From an uncultured Selenomonadaceae bacterium (GTDB taxonomy: Bacteria; Bacillota; Negativicutes; Selenomonadales; Selenomonadaceae): a DNA stretch of 29,885 nt. Position 1 is the first letter of the stretch. The number at the start of each line of letters is the position of its first letter. Made by a program: the position numbers and the translations under genes. Positions 1-8,349 of the stretch are shown here, piece after piece. A model generated the notes under the pieces. That model ran no database searches and had not been told where the DNA came from. It saw only the letters and a program-made list of their open reading frames with translations. The DNA is taken from contig CAJODU010000009.1 of the NCBI GenBank assembly GCA_905233325.1, positions 1 through 29,885 on the forward strand, read 5' to 3'.

Positions 1-2511
1 TTCAATGCAATCATTAAGGATCATCAAAATGTTGATTGTAAATTTGCCCTTGCTCTGCCGGACGTTTACGAAGTCGGTATGAGCAATCTTGGACTTGCGA
101 TTCTGTATAACATTCTCAACAAACGTGACGACACTGCTTGCGAGAGGGTTTATGCTCCTTGGACTGATATGGAAACTGAAATGAGGGCGTTGAATCTTCC
201 CTTGTTTGCCTTAGAGACTAAGACTGCCGTCAAGGATTTTGACTTTCTTGGCTTTTCCTTACAATACGAGATGATCTTCACCAATGTCCTCAATATGCTT
301 GATCTTGCGGGAATTACCTTAAAAGCCGATGAACGCGGTGAAGATGAACCGTTTGTCGTTGGCGGCGGTCCCTGCGTCTATAACGTTGAGCCTATGGCGG
401 ATTTTTTTGACTTCTTTGTCGTTGGCGAAGGTGAGGAAGTGCTTGGTGAAGTTGTTGAGGCTTTTATCAAGTGGAAACGCGAAGGGCGGCAAGGCGGTCG
501 AAGCGGCTTTTTGGAGAGACTTTTAAACATTGACGGGATTTATGTTCCGAGCTTTTACGAACCGATTTACTCTAATGGTGATTTTGCCGGAATGAAACGT
601 CTTCACCCGAACGCCAAAGAGGTTGTATATAAGCGTGTCGTCAAGGATATGGATTTGGTAGCGTCCGTTGAGCGTCCGATTGTTCCCTACCTTGATATTG
701 TTCACAATCGCATAATGCTGGAACTTTTCAGAGGGTGCAGTCGCGGCTGTCGATTCTGTCAAGCCGGTATTTGCTATCGTCCTGCTCGTGAGAGGACTCC
801 CGAAAATCTCCGCAAGATGGCAAAAAATTTGATTGATGCCACCGGCTATGATGAAATATCCTTGACTTCACTATCCAGTGCCGACTACTCCTGCCTTCAA
901 CACTTGGTTGATGATCTTATGGAGGACTTCAAAAATGAAAAAGTCAGTTTCTCTCTGCCTTCATTGAGGATTGACAGTTTCTCCATTGAGTTGGCACACA
1001 AACTCCAGCAAGTCCGAAAGAGCGGCTTGACTTTTGCACCGGAGGCAGGGACTCAAAGGCTTAGAGATGTTATCAATAAAGGCGTCACTGAGGAGAATTT
1101 ATTGACTGCCTGTGCCGCTGCCTTCGAGAAGGGCTGGAAAGCCGTAAAACTCTACTTTATGATGGGACTTCCCACTGAGACTGATGAGGATATAATCGGA
1201 ATTGCCGCCCTCGCCAAGAAGGTGGTTGACCTCTACACTCAAGTCAAGGGCAAGCGTGGTGTCACCGTTACAGTCAGTGTCTCCTGCTTTGTGCCTAAGC
1301 CTTTTACGCCCTTTCAATGGTTCCCGCAAATTCCGCTTGAAGAATTTGAGCGTCGCCAACAGCTTTTAAAATCTCATATTCACGACAGAGCTATCAAATT
1401 CAACTATCATAACGCCAAGCTGTCTGTCCTTGAGGGTGTGATTGCTCGCGGGGATCGCCGTCTCGCTGAGGTTATCTGCACTGCCTGGAAGAATGGAGCA
1501 AAGTTTGACGGTTGGTCTGATCTGTTTAAGTTTGATACCTGGCTGCAGGCGTTCGAGGCTTGCGGGGTTGATTCTAAATATTATAATGAGCGTGAGCGGG
1601 ACTTTTACGAAATTCTGCCGTGGGATCATACCTCGCCGGGTGTCAGGAAGAATTTTTTGATTGATGAATGGAATAAGGCAATGGAAGGGCAGCTCACTCA
1701 AGATTGTCGGCGGACGCATTGTACAGGTTGTGGTATTTGTCAAAACTTGGGCGTCAAGGTAATTGACTATGCTGATTCAAAAGTCACCCACAACGCAAAG
1801 ACAAATACACCCGCCGCAAGTGTTCCAAACGTCGAATTGACTAAGTATAGGGCACAAATTCGCAAGGGCAGGGAGATTGCTGTATTGAGTCATCTTGATT
1901 ATGTTGATCTGTATGCCCGTGCCCTTGTGAGATCTAAATTGCCGATTGCCTATTCGGAGGGCTTTAATCCTCATATCAAGATGTCCTTTGCGACTGCTCT
2001 GGCTGTCGGTGTGACGAGTGATTCCGAATATATGGACTTCCAACTTACGCAGAATGTAGCTGCAAAAGAAGTGCTTGAGAGATTAAATCAACAGTTACCG
2101 AGAGGAGCGGAGATCCTCAAACTTCAAAAATTTCAAGGCAAAGTGACAAAGTTGACGGCAGCGGAGGATAACGATTTACTGTCAAGTTATGAAGTCCGTG
2201 TACCTTACAGCGGCGAATCATCAGCAGCACAGACAGTCATCAAGGCCTTCAACGAGACCAAAACTATCAATTACACACGTATCACGCCCAAGAAGACGCG
2301 TGATATTGAACTCAAGCAATACATAGCCAAGCCGATTGAGGTGCAAGTAAAAGATTCAATCCTTACTTTAAAAATGGACATAAAAATAACCTTGACCGGC
2401 AGCATTAAGCCGAGCGAGGTTGTACACATTCTTCACGAGAGATTTAATTTGCAAATTGACGAAAACAAGGCACAAATTCACAGAACTAAGCTGACGAGCG
2501 TCACAGGTTAA
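1..2511 (+). CDS. TIGR03960-type radical SAM protein fused to DUF2344 (5' end outside window)
   Basis: The reading frame is open from base 1, so the gene starts upstream and the visible 836 residues lack the N-terminus. The first visible residues (ALALPDVYEVGMSNLG) belong to the N-terminal cobalamin-binding-like part of this family. The radical SAM cluster motif CSRGCRFC is at visible residues 246-253 (CxxxCxxC, binding the 4Fe-4S cluster and S-adenosylmethionine). A second cysteine group, CTGCGIC, is at about 574-580. A DUF2344 domain follows from about 610 to the end (RKGREIAVLSHLDYVDLYAR, then YSEGFNPHIKMSF). The two parts are often fused in Clostridia and Negativicutes and often sit beside an RNase G gene, which suggests RNA modification or translation, but the reaction is not established. 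Here the next gene is cbiE on the opposite strand, 14 bases away, with no clear terminator between them. Confidence 0.9.
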   Translation, partial: FNAIIKDHQNVDCKFALALPDVYEVGMSNLGLAILYNILNKRDDTACERVYAPWTDMETEMRALNLPLFALETKTAVKDFDFLGFSLQYEMIFTNVLNMLDLAGITLKADERGEDEPFVVGGGPCVYNVEPMADFFDFFVVGEGEEVLGEVVEAFIKWKREGRQGGRSGFLERLLNIDGIYVPSFYEPIYSNGDFAGMKRLHPNAKEVVYKRVVKDMDLVASVERPIVPYLDIVHNRIMLELFRGCSRGCRFCQAGICYRPARERTPENLRKMAKNLIDATGYDEISLTSLSSADYSCLQHLVDDLMEDFKNEKVSFSLPSLRIDSFSIELAHKLQQVRKSGLTFAPEAGTQRLRDVINKGVTEENLLTACAAAFEKGWKAVKLYFMMGLPTETDEDIIGIAALAKKVVDLYTQVKGKRGVTVTVSVSCFVPKPFTPFQWFPQIPLEEFERRQQLLKSHIHDRAIKFNYHNAKLSVLEGVIARGDRRLAEVICTAWKNGAKFDGWSDLFKFDTWLQAFEACGVDSKYYNERERDFYEILPWDHTSPGVRKNFLIDEWNKAMEGQLTQDCRRTHCTGCGICQNLGVKVIDYADSKVTHNAKTNTPAASVPNVELTKYRAQIRKGREIAVLSHLDYVDLYARALVRSKLPIAYSEGFNPHIKMSFATALAVGVTSDSEYMDFQLTQNVAAKEVLERLNQQLPRGAEILKLQKFQGKVTKLTAAEDNDLLSSYEVRVPYSGESSAAQTVIKAFNETKTINYTRITPKKTRDIELKQYIAKPIEVQVKDSILTLKMDIKITLTGSIKPSEVVHILHERFNLQIDENKAQIHRTKLTSVTG

Positions 2512-2525
2512 ATGGAAAAATATAT

Positions 2526-3158
2526 TTATCGCGGCTCTCGGACAATTAAAATGCAATGTTTAAATATTTCGATCTCTTCTGCATTTGAGAGAGTCGTTTC
2601 AATAATCTGCTCATCGTCATAGGACAGACGCACACATATGGCAAGTTTTGACTCTCCGCTCCAGCCGTTGGATATTAAAATTTTCGGTATGGTGTGAGAA
2701 TTGTATTCGCCGTCAGTGAGCATACCCAAGATTTTGCCGTCAGTGAATTTCAGTTTCTCATCATCAGGACGTCGCCCGTGAAAACTCAACAACTCAGCAC
2801 TATGCCAAGGCAGAGCAAGTCGGGCAAAGGCAAGCTGCATGGCACTGATTGACGGGATAACTTTAATCTGATTCAGCGGAAAATTTCGACGAAGAGTATC
2901 AAGCATAGAGTAATAGCCGGGGTCACCGCTCACCATAACAACCACATTATTCATTAAAATTTCATTTTTGATGAATTGAACAGCCGCCAAAATATCGCCG
3001 GTAATCGGGCAGGATTTTTGATTGTCCGTTGCGAAATAAGATAAAGCTCTTTTCCCACCGACTAGAATTTTTGCAGATTGAATGGCACGAAGGGCAGCAG
3101 GTGATATATAATCAATACTGCCGGGTCCTATACCTGCAACTGTGATTTTATGTTCCAT
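2526..3158 (-). CDS. cbiE: Cobalt-precorrin-7 C5-methyltransferase CbiE
   Basis: This 210-residue protein belongs to the tetrapyrrole methylase family, CbiE subgroup. It transfers a methyl group from S-adenosylmethionine to C5 of the corrin ring in anaerobic cobalamin synthesis, usually together with CbiT, which is not in this window. Visible motifs are the N-terminal glycine loop VAGIGPGSIDYISPAA and the SAM-pocket stretch VMVSGDPGYYSML, followed by SISAMQLAFARLALPW, typical of this subgroup. The chosen ATG at 3158 is preceded by AGGAG with 7 bases of spacing; the longer open frame upstream has no family similarity and overlaps the divergent permease gene. Length fits CbiE alone (about 200 residues), not the CobL fusion with CbiT. 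No cobalamin riboswitch is visible in front of it. Confidence 0.88.
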   Translation of the reverse strand: MEHKITVAGIGPGSIDYISPAALRAIQSAKILVGGKRALSYFATDNQKSCPITGDILAAVQFIKNEILMNNVVVMVSGDPGYYSMLDTLRRNFPLNQIKVIPSISAMQLAFARLALPWHSAELLSFHGRRPDDEKLKFTDGKILGMLTDGEYNSHTIPKILISNGWSGESKLAICVRLSYDDEQIIETTLSNAEEIEIFKHCILIVREPR

Positions 3159-3210
3159 TTGCACTCTCCTAACTTCCGCAGTTAAATTATCGGTTATTAA
3201 GGTGATATTT

Positions 3211-4008
3211 TTGTTTGAATACCAATTTATGATCAACGGATTTATAGCAATTTTGCTGGTGACCCCCCTCTTCGGTTTGCTCTCGACAATGGTTGTCTCC
3301 AACAGAATGGCTTTCTTTTCTGATTCACTTGGACATGGTGCCTTCAGCGGAATAGCAATCGGTGTACTCTTAGGCTCAACCTCACCGCTGGCGTCGCTGA
3401 TAATTTTTTCTATCCTCTTCGCCCTGCTCATCACCTACATCAAAAATAAAACGCGAACAGGTGCGGATACGGTAATTGGCGTCTTTTCCTCAACGGCAAT
3501 AGCTCTCGGCCTTATGATAATGTCTTCGGGCGGATCTTTTAATAAGTTCTCAACTTACTTGATAGGCGATCTTTTGAGTATCAGTCAATCGGATTTAATC
3601 TCACTTGCGATTGTCTTTGTTGTCGTCGTGATATGCTGGGCATTTTTATTCAATCGTCTTCTGATATTGTCGATTAATCAATCTTTTGCTCGCAGCAGAG
3701 GTATTCAGACATTTACGATTGAAAGTATCTTTGCGGCGATGCTTGCCGTTGTCGTTGCAATCAGTATTCAATGGGTTGGAATTTTGATTATCAACTCTAT
3801 GCTGGTACTCCCTGCCGCCGCCGCCCGAAATATTACTCACAACGTAAAGACTTATCATTTGATTTCTGTCGCTGTTGCCTTGATCTCAGGCTTGAGCGGC
3901 TTGGTTTTGGCTTATCAATTCAACACCGCCGCCGGAGCGACAATAGTTGTCATTGCCGCCATCATGTATTTTTTGTCACTTACTCTAAAATCCAAGTTCG
4001 ATCGGTAG
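3211..4008 (+). CDS. Metal ABC transporter permease (ZnuB/MntB type)
   Basis: This is a 265-residue, very hydrophobic inner-membrane permease of the ABC-3 family, with about seven to eight predicted membrane segments. Family marks are FEYQFMINGFIAILLVTPLFG at the N-terminus, FFSDSLGHGAFSGIAIG, and the cytoplasmic loop SFARSRGIQ that contacts the ATPase. ABC-3 permeases move zinc, manganese or iron, using an ATPase and a solute-binding lipoprotein. Neither partner gene is nearby, which is unusual because the three are normally adjacent. The start is TTG at 3211 with AAGGTGA 5 bases upstream, and it gives the usual family N-terminus; an ATG at 3142 would overlap cbiE and has no such site. The gene is divergent from cbiE across 52 bases. 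The metal cannot be told from sequence. Confidence 0.85.
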   Translation: MFEYQFMINGFIAILLVTPLFGLLSTMVVSNRMAFFSDSLGHGAFSGIAIGVLLGSTSPLASLIIFSILFALLITYIKNKTRTGADTVIGVFSSTAIALGLMIMSSGGSFNKFSTYLIGDLLSISQSDLISLAIVFVVVVICWAFLFNRLLILSINQSFARSRGIQTFTIESIFAAMLAVVVAISIQWVGILIINSMLVLPAAAARNITHNVKTYHLISVAVALISGLSGLVLAYQFNTAAGATIVVIAAIMYFLSLTLKSKFDR

Positions 4009-4050
4009 ATGATGATATATTTATATTTTGTTATGGAAGAAGGTGGATTT

Positions 4051-4944
4051 TTGAATAGGAAAGTTGCGTTGATTTTAGTTGGATTGGCAGGGGTACTCTG
4101 GGCGTCCAGCGGTATCGCGGTGCAGGATTTTTTCTCTCATTCCTACAAATCGGCAATGGATTTAACCAACATTCGTATGATTATGGCGGGCTTGTTCCTG
4201 CTATTGATTGCCTGGCTGCACGGCGGACTGAAGAGAAGTCTGAGTATATTGCAATTTAATCCTCGCCTGTGGATAGATACGGCTTTATACGGAATTGCCG
4301 GCGTTGCTTTAATGCAGTTTACATACTTTCAGGCAATCTCAATCGGCGGTGCGGCGGCAACAACTGTTATGCAATACGCTTGTCCTGCTTTTGTGGTGAT
4401 ATTTGATTCCCTTTACTACAGACGCCCGCCCACTCACGGAGAAATCATTGCCGTTATACTTGCAGTAGTTGGCGTCTTTCTGCTTGTGACCGGCGGCAAT
4501 CTTGACAAGTTGTCTGTGCCTTTGGCGTGTGTCCTTTGGAGTTTGGCGTCAGGTGCATTTTTCGCTTTTTCGGCAATATTCCCAAAACATTTATTTGAAA
4601 GCCGAGTAGATCAGTATTTCTTGACAAGTGTCGGAATGATAATCGGCGGATTGTTTACTTTCCTGCTCGTCGACGAGATAAACTGGATGCCGTTCTTCGC
4701 GTCGGACACAATCTTTGATGTCGCTTGGATTATAATTTTCGGCACAGTCGGAGCTTTCCTGCTCTTCAATATGGGACTCGTATATTTAACGCCGGAAGAG
4801 GCGTCAGTAACGGCGGCAATGGAACCCGTCGCCTCCGTTGTGCTGTCCTTTTTCATCTTCGGCACAATGTTCGGATTCATTGAGCTGATTGGCATAGTGC
4901 TTGTCCTGCTTGCCATTGTGACGCCGATTTTTGTCCGTTCTTGA
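4051..4944 (+). CDS. EamA-family (DMT superfamily) transporter
   Basis: This 297-residue integral membrane protein has two tandem EamA repeats of about five helices each. The first begins at LILVGLAGVLWASSGIAVQDFF and the second at LACVLWSLASGAFFAFSAIF. The closing helices of each repeat carry the usual motifs: MQYACPAFVVIFDSLYYRRPP in the first, and VTAAMEPVASVVLSFFIFG in the second. Family members export amino acids or other small metabolites; the substrate is unknown. The start is taken as TTG at 4051, which has AAGGTGG 4 bases upstream. An ATG at 4033 is possible but has no ribosome binding site. The gene follows the metal permease by 42 bases and may share its transcript. It converges on pheA, 32 bases away, with no clear terminator between. 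Confidence 0.88.
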   Translation: MNRKVALILVGLAGVLWASSGIAVQDFFSHSYKSAMDLTNIRMIMAGLFLLLIAWLHGGLKRSLSILQFNPRLWIDTALYGIAGVALMQFTYFQAISIGGAAATTVMQYACPAFVVIFDSLYYRRPPTHGEIIAVILAVVGVFLLVTGGNLDKLSVPLACVLWSLASGAFFAFSAIFPKHLFESRVDQYFLTSVGMIIGGLFTFLLVDEINWMPFFASDTIFDVAWIIIFGTVGAFLLFNMGLVYLTPEEASVTAAMEPVASVVLSFFIFGTMFGFIELIGIVLVLLAIVTPIFVRS

Positions 4945-4976
4945 ATATGCTGTCAACGCTTGTTGTCTGCTAACTT

Positions 4977-5837
4977 CTAATCCATATTGACTGTGATAAC
5001 AGGGAAGGCTCCCAAATTCTTCAGCCATATGGATTTTTTATTTACCGCCTCAATGGATTCCTCAAGCATACCTTCAGCGGCGTGGGTGTCAAGATCGAAG
5101 AAGAATATATATTCGCCGAGTTTTGTCCTTGCCGGTCTTGATTCAATCCTGGTCATATTGACTTCACGAAATGCAAATTCCTCAAGCACCTCACACAAGG
5201 CACCCGCACGCTCACCGCGTATTTGACAGATAATCAATACCTTGTTTTTTGGTGATTCGTCTGCAATCTCTGCACCGCGGCGACGAATTTCAAAAAATCG
5301 CGTACTGTTGTATTTGTTGTCTTGGATCTCCTTGGCGAGAGAGACAAGTCCGTTGAGTTCACCCGCACGCTTGGTACAGATTGCCGCAAGCCCTTCATTA
5401 GTGTCAGAAGCAGCAACAATCTCCGCCGCCTTCGCCGTTGAGGAGGCAGTGCAAACCTCTGCATTGGGACAATTTTTTAGCAAATAATTACGGCATTGCG
5501 ATATGGGCTGTGAATGTGAAAATATCCGCTTTATATCAGCAATCTTGATCTCAGATTTAGCCATAAGTTGATTATGCACCGGCCAGATCAACTCGCGAGT
5601 GACAATCAGATTATCAGACCGTGCCAAAGTATCAAGGGTGATATTAATGCTGCCTTCAAGAGAATTTTCAACAGGCACAAATCCGGCGTTAATCCTTCCA
5701 TCTTCGACAGCAGTCAACACATCGTAAATCTCAGGATATATCACCAGTTCCATAGATTCGTCAACGATACTGTTCAAATAAACCGCAGCGGCCTCGGAGT
5801 GAGTCCCCTTAGGTCCAAGTATTCCCATATGTCTCAT
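4977..5837 (-). CDS. pheA: Prephenate dehydratase PheA
   Basis: This 286-residue monofunctional prephenate dehydratase converts prephenate to phenylpyruvate in phenylalanine synthesis. Residues 1-180 form the catalytic domain: GILGPKGTHSEAAA at the N-terminus, VPVENSLEGSINITLD, and the conserved NSTRFFEI near 180. Residues from about 200 to the end form an ACT domain. It has GALCEVL and ESRPA, the two motifs that bind phenylalanine for feedback inhibition. No chorismate mutase domain is fused. The ATG at 5837 has AACGAGG upstream with about 8 bases of spacing; a second ATG three codons in is less well placed. It appears to be a single-gene unit with its own promoter between it and the atp terminator. 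Confidence 0.93.
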   Translation of the reverse strand: MRHMGILGPKGTHSEAAAVYLNSIVDESMELVIYPEIYDVLTAVEDGRINAGFVPVENSLEGSINITLDTLARSDNLIVTRELIWPVHNQLMAKSEIKIADIKRIFSHSQPISQCRNYLLKNCPNAEVCTASSTAKAAEIVAASDTNEGLAAICTKRAGELNGLVSLAKEIQDNKYNSTRFFEIRRRGAEIADESPKNKVLIICQIRGERAGALCEVLEEFAFREVNMTRIESRPARTKLGEYIFFFDLDTHAAEGMLEESIEAVNKKSIWLKNLGAFPVITVNMD

Positions 5838-5863
5838 ATTATAAACCTCGTTAATGTTATCTT

Positions 5864-5893
5864 GTCATATCGACTGATTCTTTACAAAGTCAA
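5864..5893 (-). promoter_or_regulatory. Probable sigma-70 promoter for pheA
   Basis: On the minus strand TTGACT (5893-5888) and TATGAC (5869-5864) are separated by 18 bases, ending 26 bases before the pheA ATG. It lies between the atp terminator and pheA, where a promoter is needed. Confidence 0.4.
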
Positions 5894-5935
5894 AATCTCC
5901 TGCATGTTGTCAAATCGAAAAAATTGAATACATAG

Positions 5936-5972
5936 AAAAAGTCCTCAACTTAAGGTTGGGGACTCTTTTTTT
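5936..5972 (-). terminator. Rho-independent terminator of the atp operon
   Basis: A 10-base-pair stem (5940-5949 with 5955-5964, one wobble pair) closes a 5-base loop. A-rich sequence on one side and T-rich on the other make it usable on both strands. On the minus strand it lies just after atpC and gives a U-run from 5940 to 5936, so it most likely ends the ATP synthase transcript. Confidence 0.85.
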
Positions 5973-5998
5973 ACGAATAATATATCAAATCTGATTCA

Positions 5999-6424
5999 TT
6001 AGTTAATTGCCGTGTTGGTTGCGATGAGGCGTGCCTTTGCTCTTGCGAGGGCTGCCTCTGCACGGTCGATGTCAATCTCCGAATGTTGTGCCGGTGCCGC
6101 CTTGAAGGCCTCAACCCTCTGCTTAGCCCTTGCGTATGCTGCCTGGGCACGGTTCACGTCTATCTGCTCCGGCTCCTCAGCGGCAGGAGTGAGGACGGTT
6201 ATCAGCTCCGGCGTGACTTCCATAAATCCGCCCGCGACTGCCATCAGTGCCTCTTGCCCGTCGCTCTTGATACGCATTGCATGAGGTATCAACCCCGTCA
6301 CAAGCGGTGCATGTTTAGGCAATATACCCAACTCTCCGCCTGTGGAGCGGACTATCAACATTGATATATCCTTGTCGCAGACCATCTTTTCCGGTGACAC
6401 AACTTGAAGTTTAATAGTCGACAT
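5999..6424 (-). CDS. atpC: F1Fo ATP synthase subunit epsilon AtpC
   Basis: This 141-residue epsilon subunit is part of the central stalk of F1. It couples rotation to catalysis and can inhibit ATP hydrolysis. The N-terminal beta-sandwich has LQVVSPEKMVCDKDISMLIV and GELGILPKHAPLVTGL, both typical. The C-terminal part, rich in Ala, Arg and Glu, forms the two regulatory helices (AQAAYARAKQRVEAF, ALARAKARL). The ATG at 6424 follows GAGGTGG by 5 bases; a GTG three codons upstream is also in frame. It is the last gene of the operon, 10 bases after atpD, followed by the terminator. Confidence 0.95.
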   Translation of the reverse strand: MSTIKLQVVSPEKMVCDKDISMLIVRSTGGELGILPKHAPLVTGLIPHAMRIKSDGQEALMAVAGGFMEVTPELITVLTPAAEEPEQIDVNRAQAAYARAKQRVEAFKAAPAQHSEIDIDRAEAALARAKARLIATNTAIN

Positions 6425-6434
6425 TGCTGCCACC

Positions 6435-7838
6435 TCACTTCATCTTCTGTGCTTTGGCAACTGCCTCTTCAATACCGCCAACCATATAGAAAGCCGCCTC
6501 AGGCAGATCGTCGTACTTGCCTTCGAGGATTTCCTTAAAGCCGCGAATTGTATCTTTGAGTGCGACATACTTACCCGGCGAACCGGTGAAGACTTCAGCA
6601 ACAGCGAACGGCTGCGACAGGAAACGCTGAATCTTACGAGCACGGCTGACGGTGAGTTTATCGTCGTCGCTGAGTTCTTCCATACCGAGGATTGCGATAA
6701 TATCTTGAAGTTCCTTGTACTTCTGAAGAACGGATTGAACACCGCGAGCAACTTGATAGTGATCTTCACCGATGATGTGAGGATCGAGAATACGGGAAGT
6801 TGAATCAAGCGGATCGACGGCGGGATAGATACCAAGCTCTGCAATCTGACGGCTCAAAACAGTTGTCGCGTCCAAGTGAGTGAAAGTACCGGCAGGAGCA
6901 GGGTCAGTCAAGTCATCAGCAGGGACGTAGACAGCTTGTACTGATGTGATTGAACCTTTCTTGGTGGAAGTGATACGCTCTTGCAGTGCACCGATGTCGG
7001 TTGTAAGTGTCGGCTGATAACCGACAGCGGAAGGCATACGTCCGAGAAGTGCGGAGACCTCAGAACCTGCCTGAATGAAACGGAAGATATTGTCAATGAA
7101 GAGCAACACGTCACGCCCTTCAGCGTCACGGAAGTACTCAGCCATTGTCAGACCTGTCAGACCGACACGCATACGTGCTCCCGGCGGCTCGTTCATCTGT
7201 CCGTAGACGAGAGCTGTTTTGTCGATAACGCCGGATTCAGTCATCTCAGACCAGAGGTCGTTACCCTCACGAGTACGCTCACCGACGCCGGAGAAGACGG
7301 AATAACCGCTGTGCTCGGTTGCGATGTTGTGGATCAGCTCCATGATGAGAACTGTCTTGCCGACACCTGCACCGCCGAAGAGGCCAATCTTACCGCCTCT
7401 TGAATATGGAGCAATCAGATCGACGACTTTTATGCCCGTCTCAAGAATCTGCGTTGAAGTCTCCTGCTCTTCAAAACTTGGTGCCGCTCTGTGAATCGGC
7501 CAAAACTCTTTATTGCCTACAGGTTTAGGATTTTTGTCAACTGTCTTGCCGAGGACGTTGAAGACACGCCCCAAAGTCTCAGGACCGACAGGAACTTTAA
7601 TCGGGGAGCCGGTATCTTCAGCCTCCATACCGCGAACAAGGCCGTCAGTCGAACTCATTGCAATGCAGCGAGTCACACTGTCACCAATGTGCTGCATAAC
7701 CTCAGCAACAAGATCTATCTCAACATTGCCGGACTTGCCCTTAATCGTTACCGCGTTTAAAATCTCCGGCAGCTCACCGGCAGGAAATTCTATATCGATA
7801 ACAGCTCCGATAACCTGTACTACTTTACCTTTTGCCAA
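6435..7838 (-). CDS. atpD: F1Fo ATP synthase subunit beta AtpD
   Basis: This 467-residue catalytic subunit makes ATP in F1. It shows the P-loop GGAGVGKTVLIMELI, the ALVYGQMNEPPGARMR stretch, Walker B LLFIDNIFRF and the DELSEED-like helix EELSDDD. The start is TTG at 7838, giving the usual N-terminus (start)-AKGKVVQVIGAVIDIEF, with GGAGGG 6 bases upstream. The open frame continues 13 codons further upstream to an ATG, but those residues do not fit the family. The ribosome binding site and first codons lie inside the end of the four-helix-bundle gene, which overlaps atpD by 14 bases. Beta translation may therefore be coupled to that foreign gene instead of to atpG. Confidence 0.97.
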   Translation of the reverse strand: MAKGKVVQVIGAVIDIEFPAGELPEILNAVTIKGKSGNVEIDLVAEVMQHIGDSVTRCIAMSSTDGLVRGMEAEDTGSPIKVPVGPETLGRVFNVLGKTVDKNPKPVGNKEFWPIHRAAPSFEEQETSTQILETGIKVVDLIAPYSRGGKIGLFGGAGVGKTVLIMELIHNIATEHSGYSVFSGVGERTREGNDLWSEMTESGVIDKTALVYGQMNEPPGARMRVGLTGLTMAEYFRDAEGRDVLLFIDNIFRFIQAGSEVSALLGRMPSAVGYQPTLTTDIGALQERITSTKKGSITSVQAVYVPADDLTDPAPAGTFTHLDATTVLSRQIAELGIYPAVDPLDSTSRILDPHIIGEDHYQVARGVQSVLQKYKELQDIIAILGMEELSDDDKLTVSRARKIQRFLSQPFAVAEVFTGSPGKYVALKDTIRGFKEILEGKYDDLPEAAFYMVGGIEEAVAKAQKMK

Positions 7839-8349
7839 ACGAATCCCTCCTATGCGGAATATGGAATACGGAATCACTCATCGACTTGACACTTCTGCCG
7901 ATTGATGTAGAATCATTTGTCGGCTTGACGTTCTTGCCGATTGACGTGGAATCATTTGCCGGCTTGACACTTTTAATAATAGGTGCTGTATCTCTTGCCG
8001 GCGTTACGATCTTGGTGATTGAAAGCAGAATCTTAATGAGTTCGACGCAATCTTTCAAAATACTTTCAGCCTCTTCCTTCGTGAGATAGTTTGTATCTCT
8101 CAAAAGTTCAAGCCAGTACTCTGTCTCGCTTGCCTCTTGCAGGGCATTTCTCATCTTTGCTGCAAAGTCGGTTGTACCCTGCCCGCAAACAACGGCGTGT
8201 ATATCTGCGCCTATTCTCGTCCCGCACTTCAACACTTGTTGTGAGAGCACATATTCTTTCTTGTCATATATCAAATGCTTGTACAAATTCACGATTCTGA
8301 CAGCAAAGGCTTTACTCTTGACAACTATTGTACTTGATTCTTGAATCAT
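7825..8349 (-). CDS. Four-helix-bundle protein (S23/IVP family) inserted in the atp operon
   Basis: Residues 1-115 match the S23 ribosomal / intervening-sequence (TIGR02436) four-helix-bundle family. The recognisable stretches are SKAFAVRIVNLYKHL, KKEYVLSQQVLKCGTRIGAD, KMRNALQEASETEYWLELL and LTKEEAESILKDC. Such proteins are found inside 23S rRNA intervening sequences, as accessory Avd proteins of diversity-generating retroelements, and as free-standing genes; their function is usually unknown. No rRNA or reverse transcriptase is present here. The ATG at 8349 is preceded by GAGGG with 7 bases of spacing; the open frame upstream to 8421 lacks family similarity. After residue 115 comes a tail of four 13-residue repeats (KPANDST-like) and a short basic end, both unlike the family. 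It lies 87 bases after atpG and overlaps atpD by 14, so it is transcribed with the ATP synthase. Confidence 0.85.
   Translation of the reverse strand: MIQESSTIVVKSKAFAVRIVNLYKHLIYDKKEYVLSQQVLKCGTRIGADIHAVVCGQGTTDFAAKMRNALQEASETEYWLELLRDTNYLTKEEAESILKDCVELIKILLSITKIVTPARDTAPIIKSVKPANDSTSIGKNVKPTNDSTSIGRSVKSMSDSVFHIPHRRDSFGKR
7871..8026. repeat. Four tandem 39-bp repeats encoding 13-residue units
   Basis: Units lie at 7871-7909, 7910-7948, 7949-7987 and a degenerate one at 7988-8026. The plus strand starts each of the first three with GAATCA. On the coding (minus) strand each unit gives 13 residues around a core such as KPANDS, KPTNDS or KSMSDS. The multiple-of-three length keeps the four-helix-bundle frame open up to the atpD start. 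Confidence 0.85.

Noticed and set aside
7871..8026. Tandem 39-bp repeats as a CRISPR array
   Set aside because: The repeats are directly adjacent without unique spacers, diverge from each other and are in frame within a protein; no cas genes are present.
7825..8349. Diversity-generating retroelement accessory (Avd) or an rRNA intervening sequence
   Set aside because: No reverse transcriptase, template/variable repeat pair or rRNA gene is present in the window.
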